Origin: Simkaniaceae bacterium
GTDB lineage: Bacteria; Chlamydiota; Chlamydiia; Chlamydiales; Simkaniaceae
Length of the DNA: 64,000 nucleotides
Direction: 5' to 3'
Assembly: GCA_018399055.1 (NCBI GenBank)
Contig: CP073762.1
Span: forward strand, 1,612,001 to 1,676,000
The notes under the pieces are model-generated. The model searched no databases, was not told where the DNA came from, and was given only the letters and a program-made list of their open reading frames with translations. Position 1 is the first letter of the stretch. Each line of letters opens with the position of its first letter. This document shows, piece after piece, positions 8,176 to 15,977 of the stretch. Both the position numbers and the translations under genes were made by a program.

Positions 8176-8194
8176 AACCAAAAAAGTTGGTGAT
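8153..8194. promoter_or_regulatory. 42-bp palindromic operator of the wHTH gene
   Basis: The outer arms ATCACCAA / TTGGTGAT pair perfectly and the inner arms TTGGT / ACCAA are also symmetric; 16 of 21 positions pair. It covers the spacer and -10 box and ends two bases before the start codon at 8197. This fits autorepression by the DNA-binding product. A second copy of the module (24352) has an even better palindrome in the same place. Confidence 0.65.
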
Positions 8195-8196
8195 AT

Positions 8197-8532
8197 ATGC
8201 TAGAGTCTCTTTTTGGAAACCCTGTTATTGAGAAAGCTCTATTTTTTATCCTAAAAAATAAAAAAACATACGCTTCTGAGCTTGGTAAAGTTTTTGATAT
8301 TCCTTTATTTAGCTGTCAAAAAGGACTTGAAAGATTAGAAAAAGGAGGAATCTTAGTAAGCTATACCGAGGGTAGAACTAGGCTTTATCAATTCAATCCT
8401 CGCTTCCCCATGTTAAAAGAACTCACTCTATTTCTTGAAAAATCTTATACATTCCTCCCTGAAAAATTCCATCAAAAATACTACGAGAGATCTATACGAA
8501 AACGACCACGACGTAAAGGAAAACCCTTATGA
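8197..8532 (+). CDS. Winged-helix DNA-binding protein, antitoxin/regulator-like
   Basis: 111 residues. MLESLFGNPVIEKALFFILK, ASELGKVFDIPLFSCQKGLERL and GGILVSYTEGRTRLYQFN form a compact ArsR/MarR-like winged helix with wing; the C-terminus is basic (RKRPRRKGKPL). Proteins of this kind often precede a nucleotidyltransferase gene. The stop region overlaps the start of that gene here (8529-8532, ATGA). The promoter sits in a palindrome that ends two bases upstream, so a very short leader and autoregulation are expected. Function as an antitoxin is inference. Confidence 0.72.
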   Translation: MLESLFGNPVIEKALFFILKNKKTYASELGKVFDIPLFSCQKGLERLEKGGILVSYTEGRTRLYQFNPRFPMLKELTLFLEKSYTFLPEKFHQKYYERSIRKRPRRKGKPL

Positions 8533-8721
8533 AGGTTAATTGGAAAAATATTTCTCTTGAAGAGCTAGCAGGATATTTGTCGGAGGAATTACGTAAAGAT
8601 GGGATTGATCTCATCCTGGTTGGTGGTGCTTGCGTCACAATTTATTCTAAAAACCGTTACCAATCTTATGATCTAGACTTCATTACCTATGAAGACCTAA
8701 ATAAAGTTAAGAAATCCTTAA

Positions 8722-9589
8722 GAGACTTTCTCTGAATTAAATATTTAAGTATACTTTCCCCCTATGAAGCATAGGAGGAAAAGATGGTGCGAAAAAGTTA
8801 TCCTGGAGACCTTACCGATAAAGAATGGGTCGAAATAGAGCCTTTGATCTCCAAAGGCATATACAGAGGGGCCGGTTGCAGGGGTAAATACTCTAGAAGA
8901 GAAAAACTTAATGCTATTCTCTATGTACTGAGAACAGGTTGTCAGTGGAGTGATCTCCCTCATGATTTTCCCCCTTGGAAAACAGTCTATTCACAGTTTT
9001 TACGGTGGCGAGACAGGGGGGTGTTTGAGCAGATCAATACCGCCCTAAGCCGGCGCTTGAGAGTTTTAATGGGAAAGAATGAGGACCCGTCAGTAGGGAT
9101 AGTTGACAGTCAGAGTGTGAAAACAACAGAAAAAAAGGGCTCTGCGGGTTTGATGGAGGCAAGAAAATTAAGGGTAGGAAAAGACACATATTGGTTGATC
9201 ACCTTGGACTCCTAATCTCTGCAGCAGTTAGCGTAGGAAACTGCGGTGATCGAGATGGATTGAGGGTGTTGTTGTATCTGAGCAAACAAGCTGGCAGATG
9301 CCCAAAAAAGGTATGGGCAGATTATGGATATCATGGAGTTGAATTTCAGCAGGAGCTGAGGGAAGAGGGAGTGGATTTGGAAATCGTGAAAAGGAGAGAT
9401 TGCAAGTTATTTCAAGTAGAAGCCAAGAGATGGATCGTTGAAAGAACATTTGCTTGGCTGGGGAAATGTCGTCGTTTAAGTAAAGACTACGAGTTAATCA
9501 CAAGTAGCGGTTTATCAATGATCTATCTAGCGATGAGCCGATTGGTCGTGAGGAGGATTTCATGTTTGGCTTAATTCAGAGAAAGTCTC
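8722..9589 (+). mobile_element. IS5-family element (IS-A), 868 bp
   Basis: Perfect terminal inverted repeats, GAGACTTTCTCTGAATTAA at 8722-8740 and its complement at 9571-9589, are flanked by the 3-bp direct repeat TAA (8719-8721 and 9590-9592). The TNA target, the small size and the two overlapping transposase frames fit the IS427/IS1031-type groups of IS5. The perfect ends and the clean target duplication suggest a recent insertion. Confidence 0.9.
8784..9574 (+). CDS. IS5-family transposase of IS-A (two frames, -1 frameshift)
   Basis: The first frame (8784-9215, 143 aa) has the DUF4096-type N-terminus: YPGDLTDKEWVEIEPLI, LNAILYVLRTGCQWSDLPHDFPP, and the first catalytic Asp in GIVDSQSVKTTE. 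The second frame continues with DGGKKIKGRKRHILVD, KVWADYGYHG (second Asp) and RWIVERTFAWLGKCRRL (Glu), ending at 9574 inside the right repeat. The switch is explained by the slippery A-AAA-AAG at 9131-9137: after a -1 slip the ribosome reads GLCGFDGGKK. The complete DDE enzyme is therefore made only by frameshifting. Confidence 0.85.
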
Positions 9590-9987
9590 TAAATAAATAT
9601 GGCTTTGAATACCAGTCTAAGTATTTCACCCGAAAAGATTGCCCTTGGATTATCGAGTTTGTATCTCCACCAGTAGCAGTAGGAAATGAGCCTATCCATC
9701 ACTTTTCAAATATAAAAACCAAAATGGGAACAATAAAAATGCTAAGGCCCATTGATTGTATAAAGGATCGACTGGCAGGTTTTTATCATTGGGATGATCG
9801 GCAAGGGCTGGAACAAGCGCTCGAAGTCTGCTCGGAAATCCGAGAAATAGATCTTGCGGAATTAGAGCATTGGTCGAAAAATGAGGGTTTTTCTGAGAAA
9901 TTTGAGGAGTTTCAAACTCTTTTTCATAACAAAAGTTTGAATAAGTAGAATATATCTTAAATCCCTTGTATTTTGTACTCTGTTTTA

Positions 9988-10900
9988 GAGGGTGTCTAAA
10001 AATTTAAGTTGTTGATAAATATCTATTTAACATAGTTTTTGTCATGCAAGCATAGATCCATGTCTCACTGGTTCTTGGTAAATATTCATAATCTTTGCTC
10101 ATTCTTCTGTACCTCCCTATCCATGCAAACGTTCTCTCTACCACCCAACGCCTCGGTAATACTGTAAATCCTCTTTCTAGAGGAACCCATTCTGCCTTCC
10201 ATTCTTCATTGTATATTCTTACTCTTCCTGTTGGCCTTTTAACAACTTCTAGCTCTTTCCCTTTACTTAGGGCTATTTCTTTTAATTCTTTCCCTTGGTA
10301 CCCATTATCCGCCCATAGCTTCTTCACCCCATTTAATCCTTTACCTCTCAAGAGCCTTTTGCACCCTTTCTTGTCGCTCTTGGACGCACTCGTAACATAT
10401 GCCTGTAGTAAAAACCCTTGCGTGTCGACTGCGATATGTCTTTTGCGTCCTTTAATTTTTTTTCCTCCGTCATATCCACAGACCCCCCTTTTTCTGTGGT
10501 TTTAACACTTTGACTGTCTATTATCCCTGCGCTAGCTTTTAGGTCCCTTCCTAGCTTTAACCTCAGCACCCCCCTTATATGCTCATTGAGCTTTTCGAAT
10601 ACTCTTTCTTTTTTCCAACGTACAAACTGTGAATATACTGCTTGCCATGGAGGAAAATCATGGGGTAGTAGTCTCCAGCTACATCCAGACCTCATTAAAT
10701 AGAAAACCGCATTTAGCATTTCTCTTTTGGTATACTTTGGTTTTCTTCCTCGAGGGGAATGTTTTTTCTCTATGATCCCTCGAATCACGCCCCATTCTTT
10801 ATCCGTCAAATCTCCCGGATATTGTTTTCTTTTCATACTCCCTCGGGTGTTTATCAAAAGAAAACTAATATACAACAACTTAAATTTTTAGACACCCTCT
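9988..10900 (-). mobile_element. IS5-family element (IS-B), 913 bp
   Basis: Perfect 27-bp terminal repeats (9988-10014 beginning GAGGGTGTCTAAAAATTTAA, and the complement at 10874-10900) are flanked by the 3-bp duplication TTA (9985-9987 and 10901-10903). The element lies in non-coding DNA between the split nucleotidyltransferase and the split GNAT gene. It is related to IS-A in transposase sequence but has different ends. Confidence 0.9.
10004..10836 (-). CDS. IS5-family transposase of IS-B (two frames, -1 frameshift)
   Basis: The first frame starts at ATG 10836 (MKRKQYPGDLTDKEWGVI, after GGGAGT). It runs through REMLNAVFYLMRSGCSWRLLPHDFPP and GIIDSQSVKTTEKGG and would end at 10348. The catalytic continuation (GYDGGKKIKGRKRHIAVD, KLWADNGYQG, RRWVVERTFAWIGRYRRM) is in the -1 frame, down to the stop at 10004. 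The A5G6 run at 10483-10493 (read on the minus strand) is the likely slippage site. DDE residues are present in the joined product. Confidence 0.83.
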
Positions 10901-10904
10901 TAGA

Positions 10905-10916
10905 TAGTGTCGTCAA
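10905..10916. repeat. Fragment of an IS-C-type end
   Basis: ATAGTGTCGTCA matches the first 12 bases of IS-C (11196-11207), and the flanking bases TTAG/CTAG also agree. It abuts the right end of IS-B, so IS-B may have landed beside or in an older IS-C-like copy. Confidence 0.45.
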
Positions 10917-11195
10917 ATTATGCTTCCCCAAAGCCGAATGCATCTAACCTGGACAGCTGCTATGAAAAAAGCTATTTTTTGTGGTTCAACTTTAAAAGCA
11001 AAACCTCATGAGGATAAGTCTCATTACACCGCTGTTGCTTTTCCAAAATATCACGAGGGACCCTAGAAAAGACTTCTTCAGGGACCTCCTTAAAGCCCTG
11101 ACTTTCATAAAAATCTCTGAGATGAGCAAATGGAAGGCAATAAACTGTGGCTTCGGGGTTAAGCTGTTCGAGAAGGAATTTTATAATTTTCCTAG

Positions 11196-12040
11196 ATAGT
11201 GTCGTCACAAGATAAATTTTTTTTTGTTATACTTCTTAGCGTTGATCACAAACGAAAGGAGTAGATCGTGAAAAGTGCGCATAGGAGACATGACATATCG
11301 GACAGAACTTGGAGTATATTACAACCTCTTCTTCCTGGGAGAAGAGGTGCATGGGGTGGCATCGCAAAAGACAACCGGCTGTTTATTAATGCTGTTTTTT
11401 GGGTCCTTAGAACAGGAGCTCCTTGGAGAGATTTGCCTCCGGACTATGGAGACTGGAAGAACATTCACCGACGTTTTTGTCGATGGAGAGACAAAAGTGT
11501 CTGGGAAAACCTAATGGAAGCATTGATCATAGATCCCGATTATGAATGGCTAATGATTGATGCAACTCATATTAAAGTTCATCCCCATGCTGCAGGTGCA
11601 GTAGGTGGAAATCAAGATATGAGCCGAACAAAAGGGGGCTCAACTCGAAATTGCATATTGCCGTGGATGCGCATGGTATGCCGCTCAGACCGGTTGTTAC
11701 AGAGGGTACCCGAGCTGATTGTAAGGAAGCTAGCAAATTGATACAGGATATTGTAGCGGAATATTTGCTGGCAGACAAAGCCTATGATACCGAGGAAATA
11801 ATTAAGAAAGCGGAAGAACAGAGTATGCAAATTGTCATTCCCCCAAAGAAAAATAGGAAAAGTAAGCGTCTTTATGATAAAGACTTATACAAACTAAGAC
11901 ATTTGGTGGAAAATACGATTCTTCACTTGAAACGGTGGAGGGGCATAGCAACAAGATACGCAAAAACGACTGCTTCATTCTTAGCCGGAGTTCAAATTAG
12001 GTGTATAGCTATGTGGGCAGAGATCTTGTGACGACAGCAT
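11196..12040 (+). mobile_element. IS5-family element (IS-C), 845 bp
   Basis: Ends ATAGTGTCGTCACAAGAT (11196-11213) and the complement of ATGCTGTCGTCACAAGAT (12023-12040) match at 16 of 18 positions. The 4-bp direct repeats CTAG (11192-11195, 12041-12044) flank it; CTAG is a typical IS5-type target. The host gene is read through in frame once the element is removed, so the borders are well fixed. Confidence 0.87.
11268..12031 (+). CDS. IS5-family transposase of IS-C (two frames)
   Basis: The first frame from GTG 11268 reads HDISDRTWSILQPLLPG, FINAVFWVLRTGAPWRDLPPDYG, then WLMIDATHIKVHPHAAG (first Asp) and MSRTKGG. The second frame carries NSKLHIAVDAHGMPL, LLADKAYDTEEI (second Asp), IPPKKNRKSKR and RHLVENTILHLKRWRGIATRYAK (Glu). 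The A4G5 run at 11630-11638 is the expected -1 slippage site. Its N-terminus and ends differ from IS-A and IS-B, so it is a separate IS type. Confidence 0.83.
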
Positions 12041-12408
12041 CTAGAGATGCCAAATCCTCGAAAGCTCTGTTGAACATACATACCACCAAGTTCAAAAATT
12101 GATGCTTTAATGTGACACAATCTCCCAATACCTACGCGCTCCCCATTGCAAGTAGCAACAGCTATGCGGTCAGTATCTAAGCTTGAGGGTTTGAAATTTA
12201 TCCTATCATATTGCTCGTTCACCCATCCAATTTCTTCATCGTTACACCAACGGATAAAAGAAGCAGAACTTCCCCTACTGAATTTCATAATTAACAACCT
12301 CAGACTGAATTACCCAATAATTTAACTCTGATTCATTCAAACATCAATTTTCAATCTATCCCGTATGAATAAAGCTTGTATTCTGGTTAGAAACGCACTC
12401 ATTCCAGT

Positions 12409-12442
12409 CCAATTAAAAGTTCTGAATGCGTCTCTCCACCTC
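12409..12442 (+). repeat. 34-bp direct repeat, copy B (tmRNA-end-like)
   Basis: 33 of 34 positions equal copy A at 6820. With the next base it ends TCTCTCCACCTCC (12431-12443), identical to the 13 bases at 4431-4443 in the tmRNA 3' end. The rest of 12298-12565 holds no gene I can support. The copy marks a plausible outer border of the accessory block that begins after tmRNA. Confidence 0.55.
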
Positions 12443-12565
12443 CATAAAAGTGTTGAGGCTTAAGCAGCTCTTTTCTCGTTCCAATAACCCTCTCAATAGT
12501 TGTTGGCTCTCACTACCCTCAGCTGCAATATGGCAGTTGCATTGATTGTAGCCATTATTTTTTTA

Positions 12566-13201
12566 CTATTCAATTGTATGATCTATCAATGTCTTGGCAA
12601 GTAGTTGAGCAAGCCATTGTTCGTATTCTTCAGCTGTCCAGCCTTGTTCCACCACTAGCATACGGTATATATCACGCCCAGTAAATGCCCATAAGACATC
12701 TCGAGCCTTATTTATACTAAAGTTTTTAGAAAGGGATTTTTCCTTTGCCATCGCCGTTATAGTTACTTCCTGCCTGGTGTACCGACGCATTTCTCTTTCT
12801 TTTTCGAGCTTTTTAAACTCAGGTGCTAAAAAAGCAGCACCTCGAAAAACATCCATTTGAGCCTTTTCTGCATCGTAAATTTGACGTGCAATTTTAGCCG
12901 AGTAAAGAAGACGTTCTTTTGGAGAGCTTGCTTTATTGCTCTTTTCTACAAGTATATCAAACTGATCTTTGGGAAAAACTTCGTCCATCAAAGCTCGAAG
13001 AATCCCTCTTTTAGACTGAAAAAGTGAGTAAATCGTCGGTATTGAAACGCTAGCAACTTGAGCGATCTTTTCAATTGTTACATATTCAAACCCTTCAGAT
13101 TCAAAAAGATTCTTTGCAGAAATAAGAATACGTTCTTTTGTCTGAGCCGCTTGAGCATTTCTACCTACAGACTTATAAGATCTTTTTTTCATCTTTGACA
13201 T
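12566..13201 (-). CDS. TetR-family transcriptional regulator
   Basis: 211 residues. AAQTKERILISAKNLFESEGFEYVTIEKIAQVASVSIPTIYSLFQSKRGIL is a full TetR helix-turn-helix; the remaining helices form the ligand domain. Such proteins repress a neighbouring gene until a ligand binds. It is divergent from the SnoaL-like gene, and the 57-base gap holds a palindrome, so it probably controls both. The start could also be the Met at 13192. Confidence 0.88.
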   Translation of the reverse strand: MSKMKKRSYKSVGRNAQAAQTKERILISAKNLFESEGFEYVTIEKIAQVASVSIPTIYSLFQSKRGILRALMDEVFPKDQFDILVEKSNKASSPKERLLYSAKIARQIYDAEKAQMDVFRGAAFLAPEFKKLEKEREMRRYTRQEVTITAMAKEKSLSKNFSINKARDVLWAFTGRDIYRMLVVEQGWTAEEYEQWLAQLLAKTLIDHTIE

Positions 13202-13207
13202 ATTGAG

Positions 13208-13221
13208 TATAGTTTACTATA
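13208..13221. promoter_or_regulatory. Candidate TetR operator
   Basis: TATAGT-TT-ACTATA, perfect 6-base arms, lies between the divergent TetR and SnoaL-like genes, seven bases from the TetR start. Confidence 0.55.
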
Positions 13222-13258
13222 ATGAATTTGATTTGTCAAAACCAAAAAGGAGATATCT

Positions 13259-13609
13259 ATGAAAAGTACACTTTCTACAGCAGCAGCTTATTACACAGCA
13301 CTTGGGAAGAAAAATCTAGAAGAAGTAAAAAAATATTTGCACCCTGATATTCAATTTACAGATCCACAAGAAAAAGTAATTGGAAAAGAAGCTGTCCTTA
13401 GAGCAGCACAAGGATTCTCTGGTATTTTTAAAACCTTAACAATCCACGCAAAATTTGGTTCTGAAGATCAAGCGATGATTGTTTACGATGTAGAAATCCC
13501 TGGTTTTGCCAAAAATTTGCGCGCAGCTTCGCTCCTAAGCTTTAAGGAGGGACTTATTTCGAAGATTGATCTTATCTATGACACTCGCTGTTTCCTAGAG
13601 GAAAAATAA
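13259..13609 (+). CDS. SnoaL/NTF2-like protein
   Basis: 116 residues with the NTF2-like cone fold: AAAYYTALGKKNLEEVKKYLHPDIQFTDP, a central GKEAVLRAAQGF, then beta strands ending KIDLIYDTR. Members include polyketide cyclases, isomerases and many small-molecule binders; no catalytic pair is certain here. A good Shine-Dalgarno site (AAGGAG) lies ten bases upstream of the ATG. It is divergent from TetR with a shared operator and is therefore likely induced by the TetR ligand. Confidence 0.75.
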   Translation: MKSTLSTAAAYYTALGKKNLEEVKKYLHPDIQFTDPQEKVIGKEAVLRAAQGFSGIFKTLTIHAKFGSEDQAMIVYDVEIPGFAKNLRAASLLSFKEGLISKIDLIYDTRCFLEEK

Positions 13610-13632
13610 ACGTCACCGAAAGCGCAATGATT

Positions 13633-14030
13633 CTATCGGAGTGTATGCGGAATTAACTTCTTGAAGATGCCGATCATACACTCCCTTTTCTCTGCAGTAA
13701 GATTATGAAAAAAGCCTGCATCTTCTGTTTCGACAATAGGGACCGCCCTTTTAAGGATATCAGAACCTTTCTTTGTCAAAATGGGATTTTTTGCGAATGA
13801 TCAAGGCTGTTTTCTCGAGACCTTTGATGATTTGGGAAACTGTATTAGGGTCAAGCCCTGCCATTTTCCCAATAGCGGCTTGAGTCACCCGATCTCCCTG
13901 AAGGATGGAATAAAGTATCCGAAAAAGAAGCAGTATTACCTGATGGAACCTCCATCCAGGTCGCTCAAATGGAGAAACATTTTTCCTGAGCTAATCGCCA
14001 GTCAAAAGTTCTGGGACTTGCTCCTTTCTA
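13633..14030 (-). pseudogene. MarR-family regulator, frameshifted relic
   Basis: On the minus strand one frame reads LLFRILYSILQGDRVTQAAIGKMAGLDPNTVSQIIKGLEK and LIIRKKS, a MarR winged helix. The homology then moves to another frame: LTKKGSDILKRAVPIVETEDAGFFHNL and FKKLIPHTLR, ending at TAG 13633. Upstream, WRLAQEKCFSI is in a further frame ending in TGA. Two or more indels and the absence of a usable start make this a pseudogene. Confidence 0.65.
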
Positions 14031-14065
14031 GAATTGTTGAACGGAGGTGGTAACCTCCAAATCAC

Positions 14066-14094
14066 AAAAAGACCGAGTGAAACTCGGTCTTTTT
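14066..14094. terminator. Bidirectional terminator
   Basis: AAAAAGACCGAGT-GAA-ACTCGGTCTTTTT: a 13-bp perfect stem with a 3-base loop and A/T tails on both sides. It separates the MarR relic from the csp region. A small GGAGGT/ACCTCC hairpin lies just before it. Confidence 0.8.
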
Positions 14095-14198
14095 GCGGAG
14101 TGGAAGTTCAAGTGCTTAGCAAAATAGAGCGTTTGCAAGAAGCCCAAGACTTCGAATCTTTTATCAGTTAGTGGTTAGGTTCAGATTTTAATTGAAGG

Positions 14199-14227
14199 TA
14201 TGCCTCTGAAAAATTATCAGGGGCATA
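14199..14227. terminator. Stem-loop downstream of csp
   Basis: TATGCCTCTGA and TCAGGGGCATA pair over 11 bases (one T-G) with a 7-base loop. It begins 24 bases after the csp stop, so it probably ends that transcript, although no clear U tract follows on the minus strand. Confidence 0.5.
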
Positions 14228-14250
14228 AACCGTACATTGAAAATTAGCTA

Positions 14251-14457
14251 CTATAAACCCGCAACATTTTTAGCTTCTGGACCTTTGCGTCCTTCTTCTT
14301 CATCATATTCAACTTCTTGCCCTTCGTTTAGAGATTGTGTATCTCCTTCAAGGCTGTTGACGTGAACGAATAATTCCTTCCCACCTGCATCAGGGGTAAT
14401 GAAACCGAAACCTTTTTGTGAATTAAAAAACTTAACTTTACCTTTGGATTTTGCCAT
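14251..14457 (-). CDS. Cold-shock domain protein
   Basis: 68 residues: GKVKFFNSQKGFGFITP contains RNP1 (KGFGFI) and ELFVHV is RNP2, followed by GQEVEYDEEEGRKGPEAKNV. This five-strand OB fold binds single-stranded RNA and acts as an RNA chaperone or antiterminator. I chose ATG 14457 because GGAAGAG precedes it; an upstream in-frame start adds unlike residues. The gene is monocistronic with a long AT-rich leader. The ~370 bases from 14458 to 14831 show no gene. Confidence 0.92.
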   Translation of the reverse strand: MAKSKGKVKFFNSQKGFGFITPDAGGKELFVHVNSLEGDTQSLNEGQEVEYDEEEGRKGPEAKNVAGL

Positions 14458-14831
14458 TTGGATTTCTCTTCCTTTAAAAAATTTAAAAAACACCCACCAA
14501 TATGTTGTAAATTCATACCAGTGGAGCCCATGTATTTGAGCAGTTCAGAGGTATTGTAGCTTATTTCGGATAAATCTAAAAGCAAAGCTCTTATAAAAAT
14601 TTCACACTCCAATAGAGATATTTCTTATATGTTTAATTATTAGATATTTAAGGTTTTTTATTTCGTTGATAAAATTCCAATTAAAGGCCCTCAACCCATC
14701 CAACCACCTCCAAAAAATCTAGAGCTCTGCCAACTTTGAAAATTGGGAAAGCTTAATTCATCTTTTCAAGTGGGTTCAGTGAGCTTTAAAACTTGGTACG
14801 TAAAAAGCTATTTGTGTTACTTAATGATAAA

Positions 14832-15473
14832 ATGAAGAAGCTGCTTTTTATCTGTCTTTTTATACACTCTTGTTATGCTGCTCACTGGTATGTCACCCCT
14901 TATGGGGGCGTAGGGTTTCTAAACACGATGACAGAACACATCCAGCCCTTTAAAGATACTGGCGTCCTTAAATACAAAGCAAAATTTCATACAGGAATGA
15001 CTCTTGGAGGGTCCTTTGGTTACCGGAAGGATTTTTGGGATATTAGTCTTCTTTATTCTTATGGATATAACTCTCTTGAGATTGCAAAAAGTCCTCCTCA
15101 AGAGGAGTCTATAAATGCTTTAGAAGGTTATATGCAATCGCATACGCTTATATTGCAGGGATTATTTTTTATTCCCACCGGAAGCCCTTTCCTTCCCTAC
15201 ATCGCTCTAGGCCCAGGATATCTCCGAATAAAATCAAAGCAACGTTTAGGGTTTACCTTCTTTGATAAAGCTCTCGTAGATGACAGCGCAAATGCTTTTG
15301 GCTACCGGATAAAAAGCGGATTTCAATACCAAGTGACTGAGACTTTTTTAACAGATTTTTACTATGCCTTTTTGGGAGCAGTACGACCCAAATTCAAAGA
15401 CACTAGTGGACATTCTTTTCATTCGACATATTACCTTCAGAGCATTAACTTTAGTTTTGTCTATCTCTTCTAA
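14832..15473 (+). CDS. Outer-membrane beta-barrel protein (small, OmpW/OmpA-like)
   Basis: 213 residues. A signal peptide (MKKLLFICLFIHSCYAA) is followed by alternating strands such as WYVTPYGGVGFL, GMTLGGSFGYRKDFWDISLLYSYGY and PYIALGPGYLRIK, ending FSFVYLF with the terminal Phe typical of BAM substrates. The function is probably structural or pore-forming. ATG 14832 is preferred over TTG 14793 because it places the signal peptide at the N-terminus. No operon partner. Confidence 0.7.
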   Translation: MKKLLFICLFIHSCYAAHWYVTPYGGVGFLNTMTEHIQPFKDTGVLKYKAKFHTGMTLGGSFGYRKDFWDISLLYSYGYNSLEIAKSPPQEESINALEGYMQSHTLILQGLFFIPTGSPFLPYIALGPGYLRIKSKQRLGFTFFDKALVDDSANAFGYRIKSGFQYQVTETFLTDFYYAFLGAVRPKFKDTSGHSFHSTYYLQSINFSFVYLF

Positions 15474-15497
15474 ATCGGCCTTGATTAGGGCCACACC

Positions 15498-15848
15498 CTA
15501 GGTACACTTCTTAACGAATTCTGACTTGAGCATGATTTCACCAAATCCTTTAACCTTGGCGTCAATATTGTGACCATTTACCTCTTCGACTATGCGAATA
15601 TTCTTCACTTTAATGCCCACCTTGAGGACTGAAGAGGTCCCCTTGACTTTGAGATCTTTGATCACTGTCACGCTATCGCCGTCTTTTAGGATATTCCCGT
15701 GAGCATCTTTCACAATTACCCCGTCTTCTACACCTTCAGGCATCGAATCTATTGGCCATTCATGGGCACAATCTGGGCAAATATATAAACCTTCACTTTC
15801 ATACGTGTATTTAGAACCGCATTTGGGGCAGCAGGGCAAATCTTCCAT
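15498..15848 (-). CDS. yjdM: YjdM/PhnA-family zinc-ribbon protein
   Basis: 116 residues. The N-terminal zinc ribbon [28 protein letters not shown] (C-x2-C...C-x2-C) is followed by the PhnA domain VVKD-like segment [43 protein letters not shown]. The family is widespread; despite its old name it is not a phosphonate hydrolase and its role is unclear. Complete length for the family, monocistronic. Confidence 0.9.
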   Translation of the reverse strand: MEDLPCCPKCGSKYTYESEGLYICPDCAHEWPIDSMPEGVEDGVIVKDAHGNILKDGDSVTVIKDLKVKGTSSVLKVGIKVKNIRIVEEVNGHNIDAKVKGFGEIMLKSEFVKKCT

Positions 15849-15977
15849 CTCGAGTCACCTATTTCCTTTTGATATCTCATATTCTATCAGACAGGAAGTT
15901 AAAATCCTATCTCCAGACCCTCCATGCCTTAATTCAGAACCTAACAATGTACATTTAAAACCTTCTGATTAGATCAC

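Larger units (their letters stand above)
8529..9948 (+). pseudogene. Nucleotidyltransferase (DUF6036/AbiEii-like) split by an IS
   Basis: The 5' part (8529-8721) encodes ISLEELAGYLSEEL, LILVGGACVTIYSKNRYQSYDLDFI: the GG and D-x-D pattern of Pol-beta-type nucleotidyltransferases. The 3' part (9593-9948) continues with KYGFEYQSKYFTRKD, WIIEFVSPPVAVG, MLRPIDCIKDRLAGFYHWDD and ends at TAG 9948. Removing the element (8722-9589) and one TAA duplication joins them in frame: 549 nt, 182 residues. With the IS present the first part stops after 68 residues. The gene is coupled to the wHTH gene by ATGA. It resembles toxin-like transferases; its target is unknown. Confidence 0.8.
10972..12288 (-). pseudogene. 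GNAT-family acetyltransferase split by IS-C
   Basis: The 5' part on the minus strand (12288 down to 12041) gives IRWCNDEEIGWVNEQYDRI, RIAVATCNGERVGIGRL, FELGGMYVQQSFRGFGISR. The 3' part (11191 down to 10972) continues KIIKFLLEQL, VYCLPFAHLRDFYESQGFKEV. Removing IS-C and one CTAG joins them in frame: 468 nt, 155 residues, with the acetyl-CoA loop RGFGIS intact across the junction. This is a normal GNAT length. Both halves are now truncated and presumably inactive. The substrate is unknown. Confidence 0.82.
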
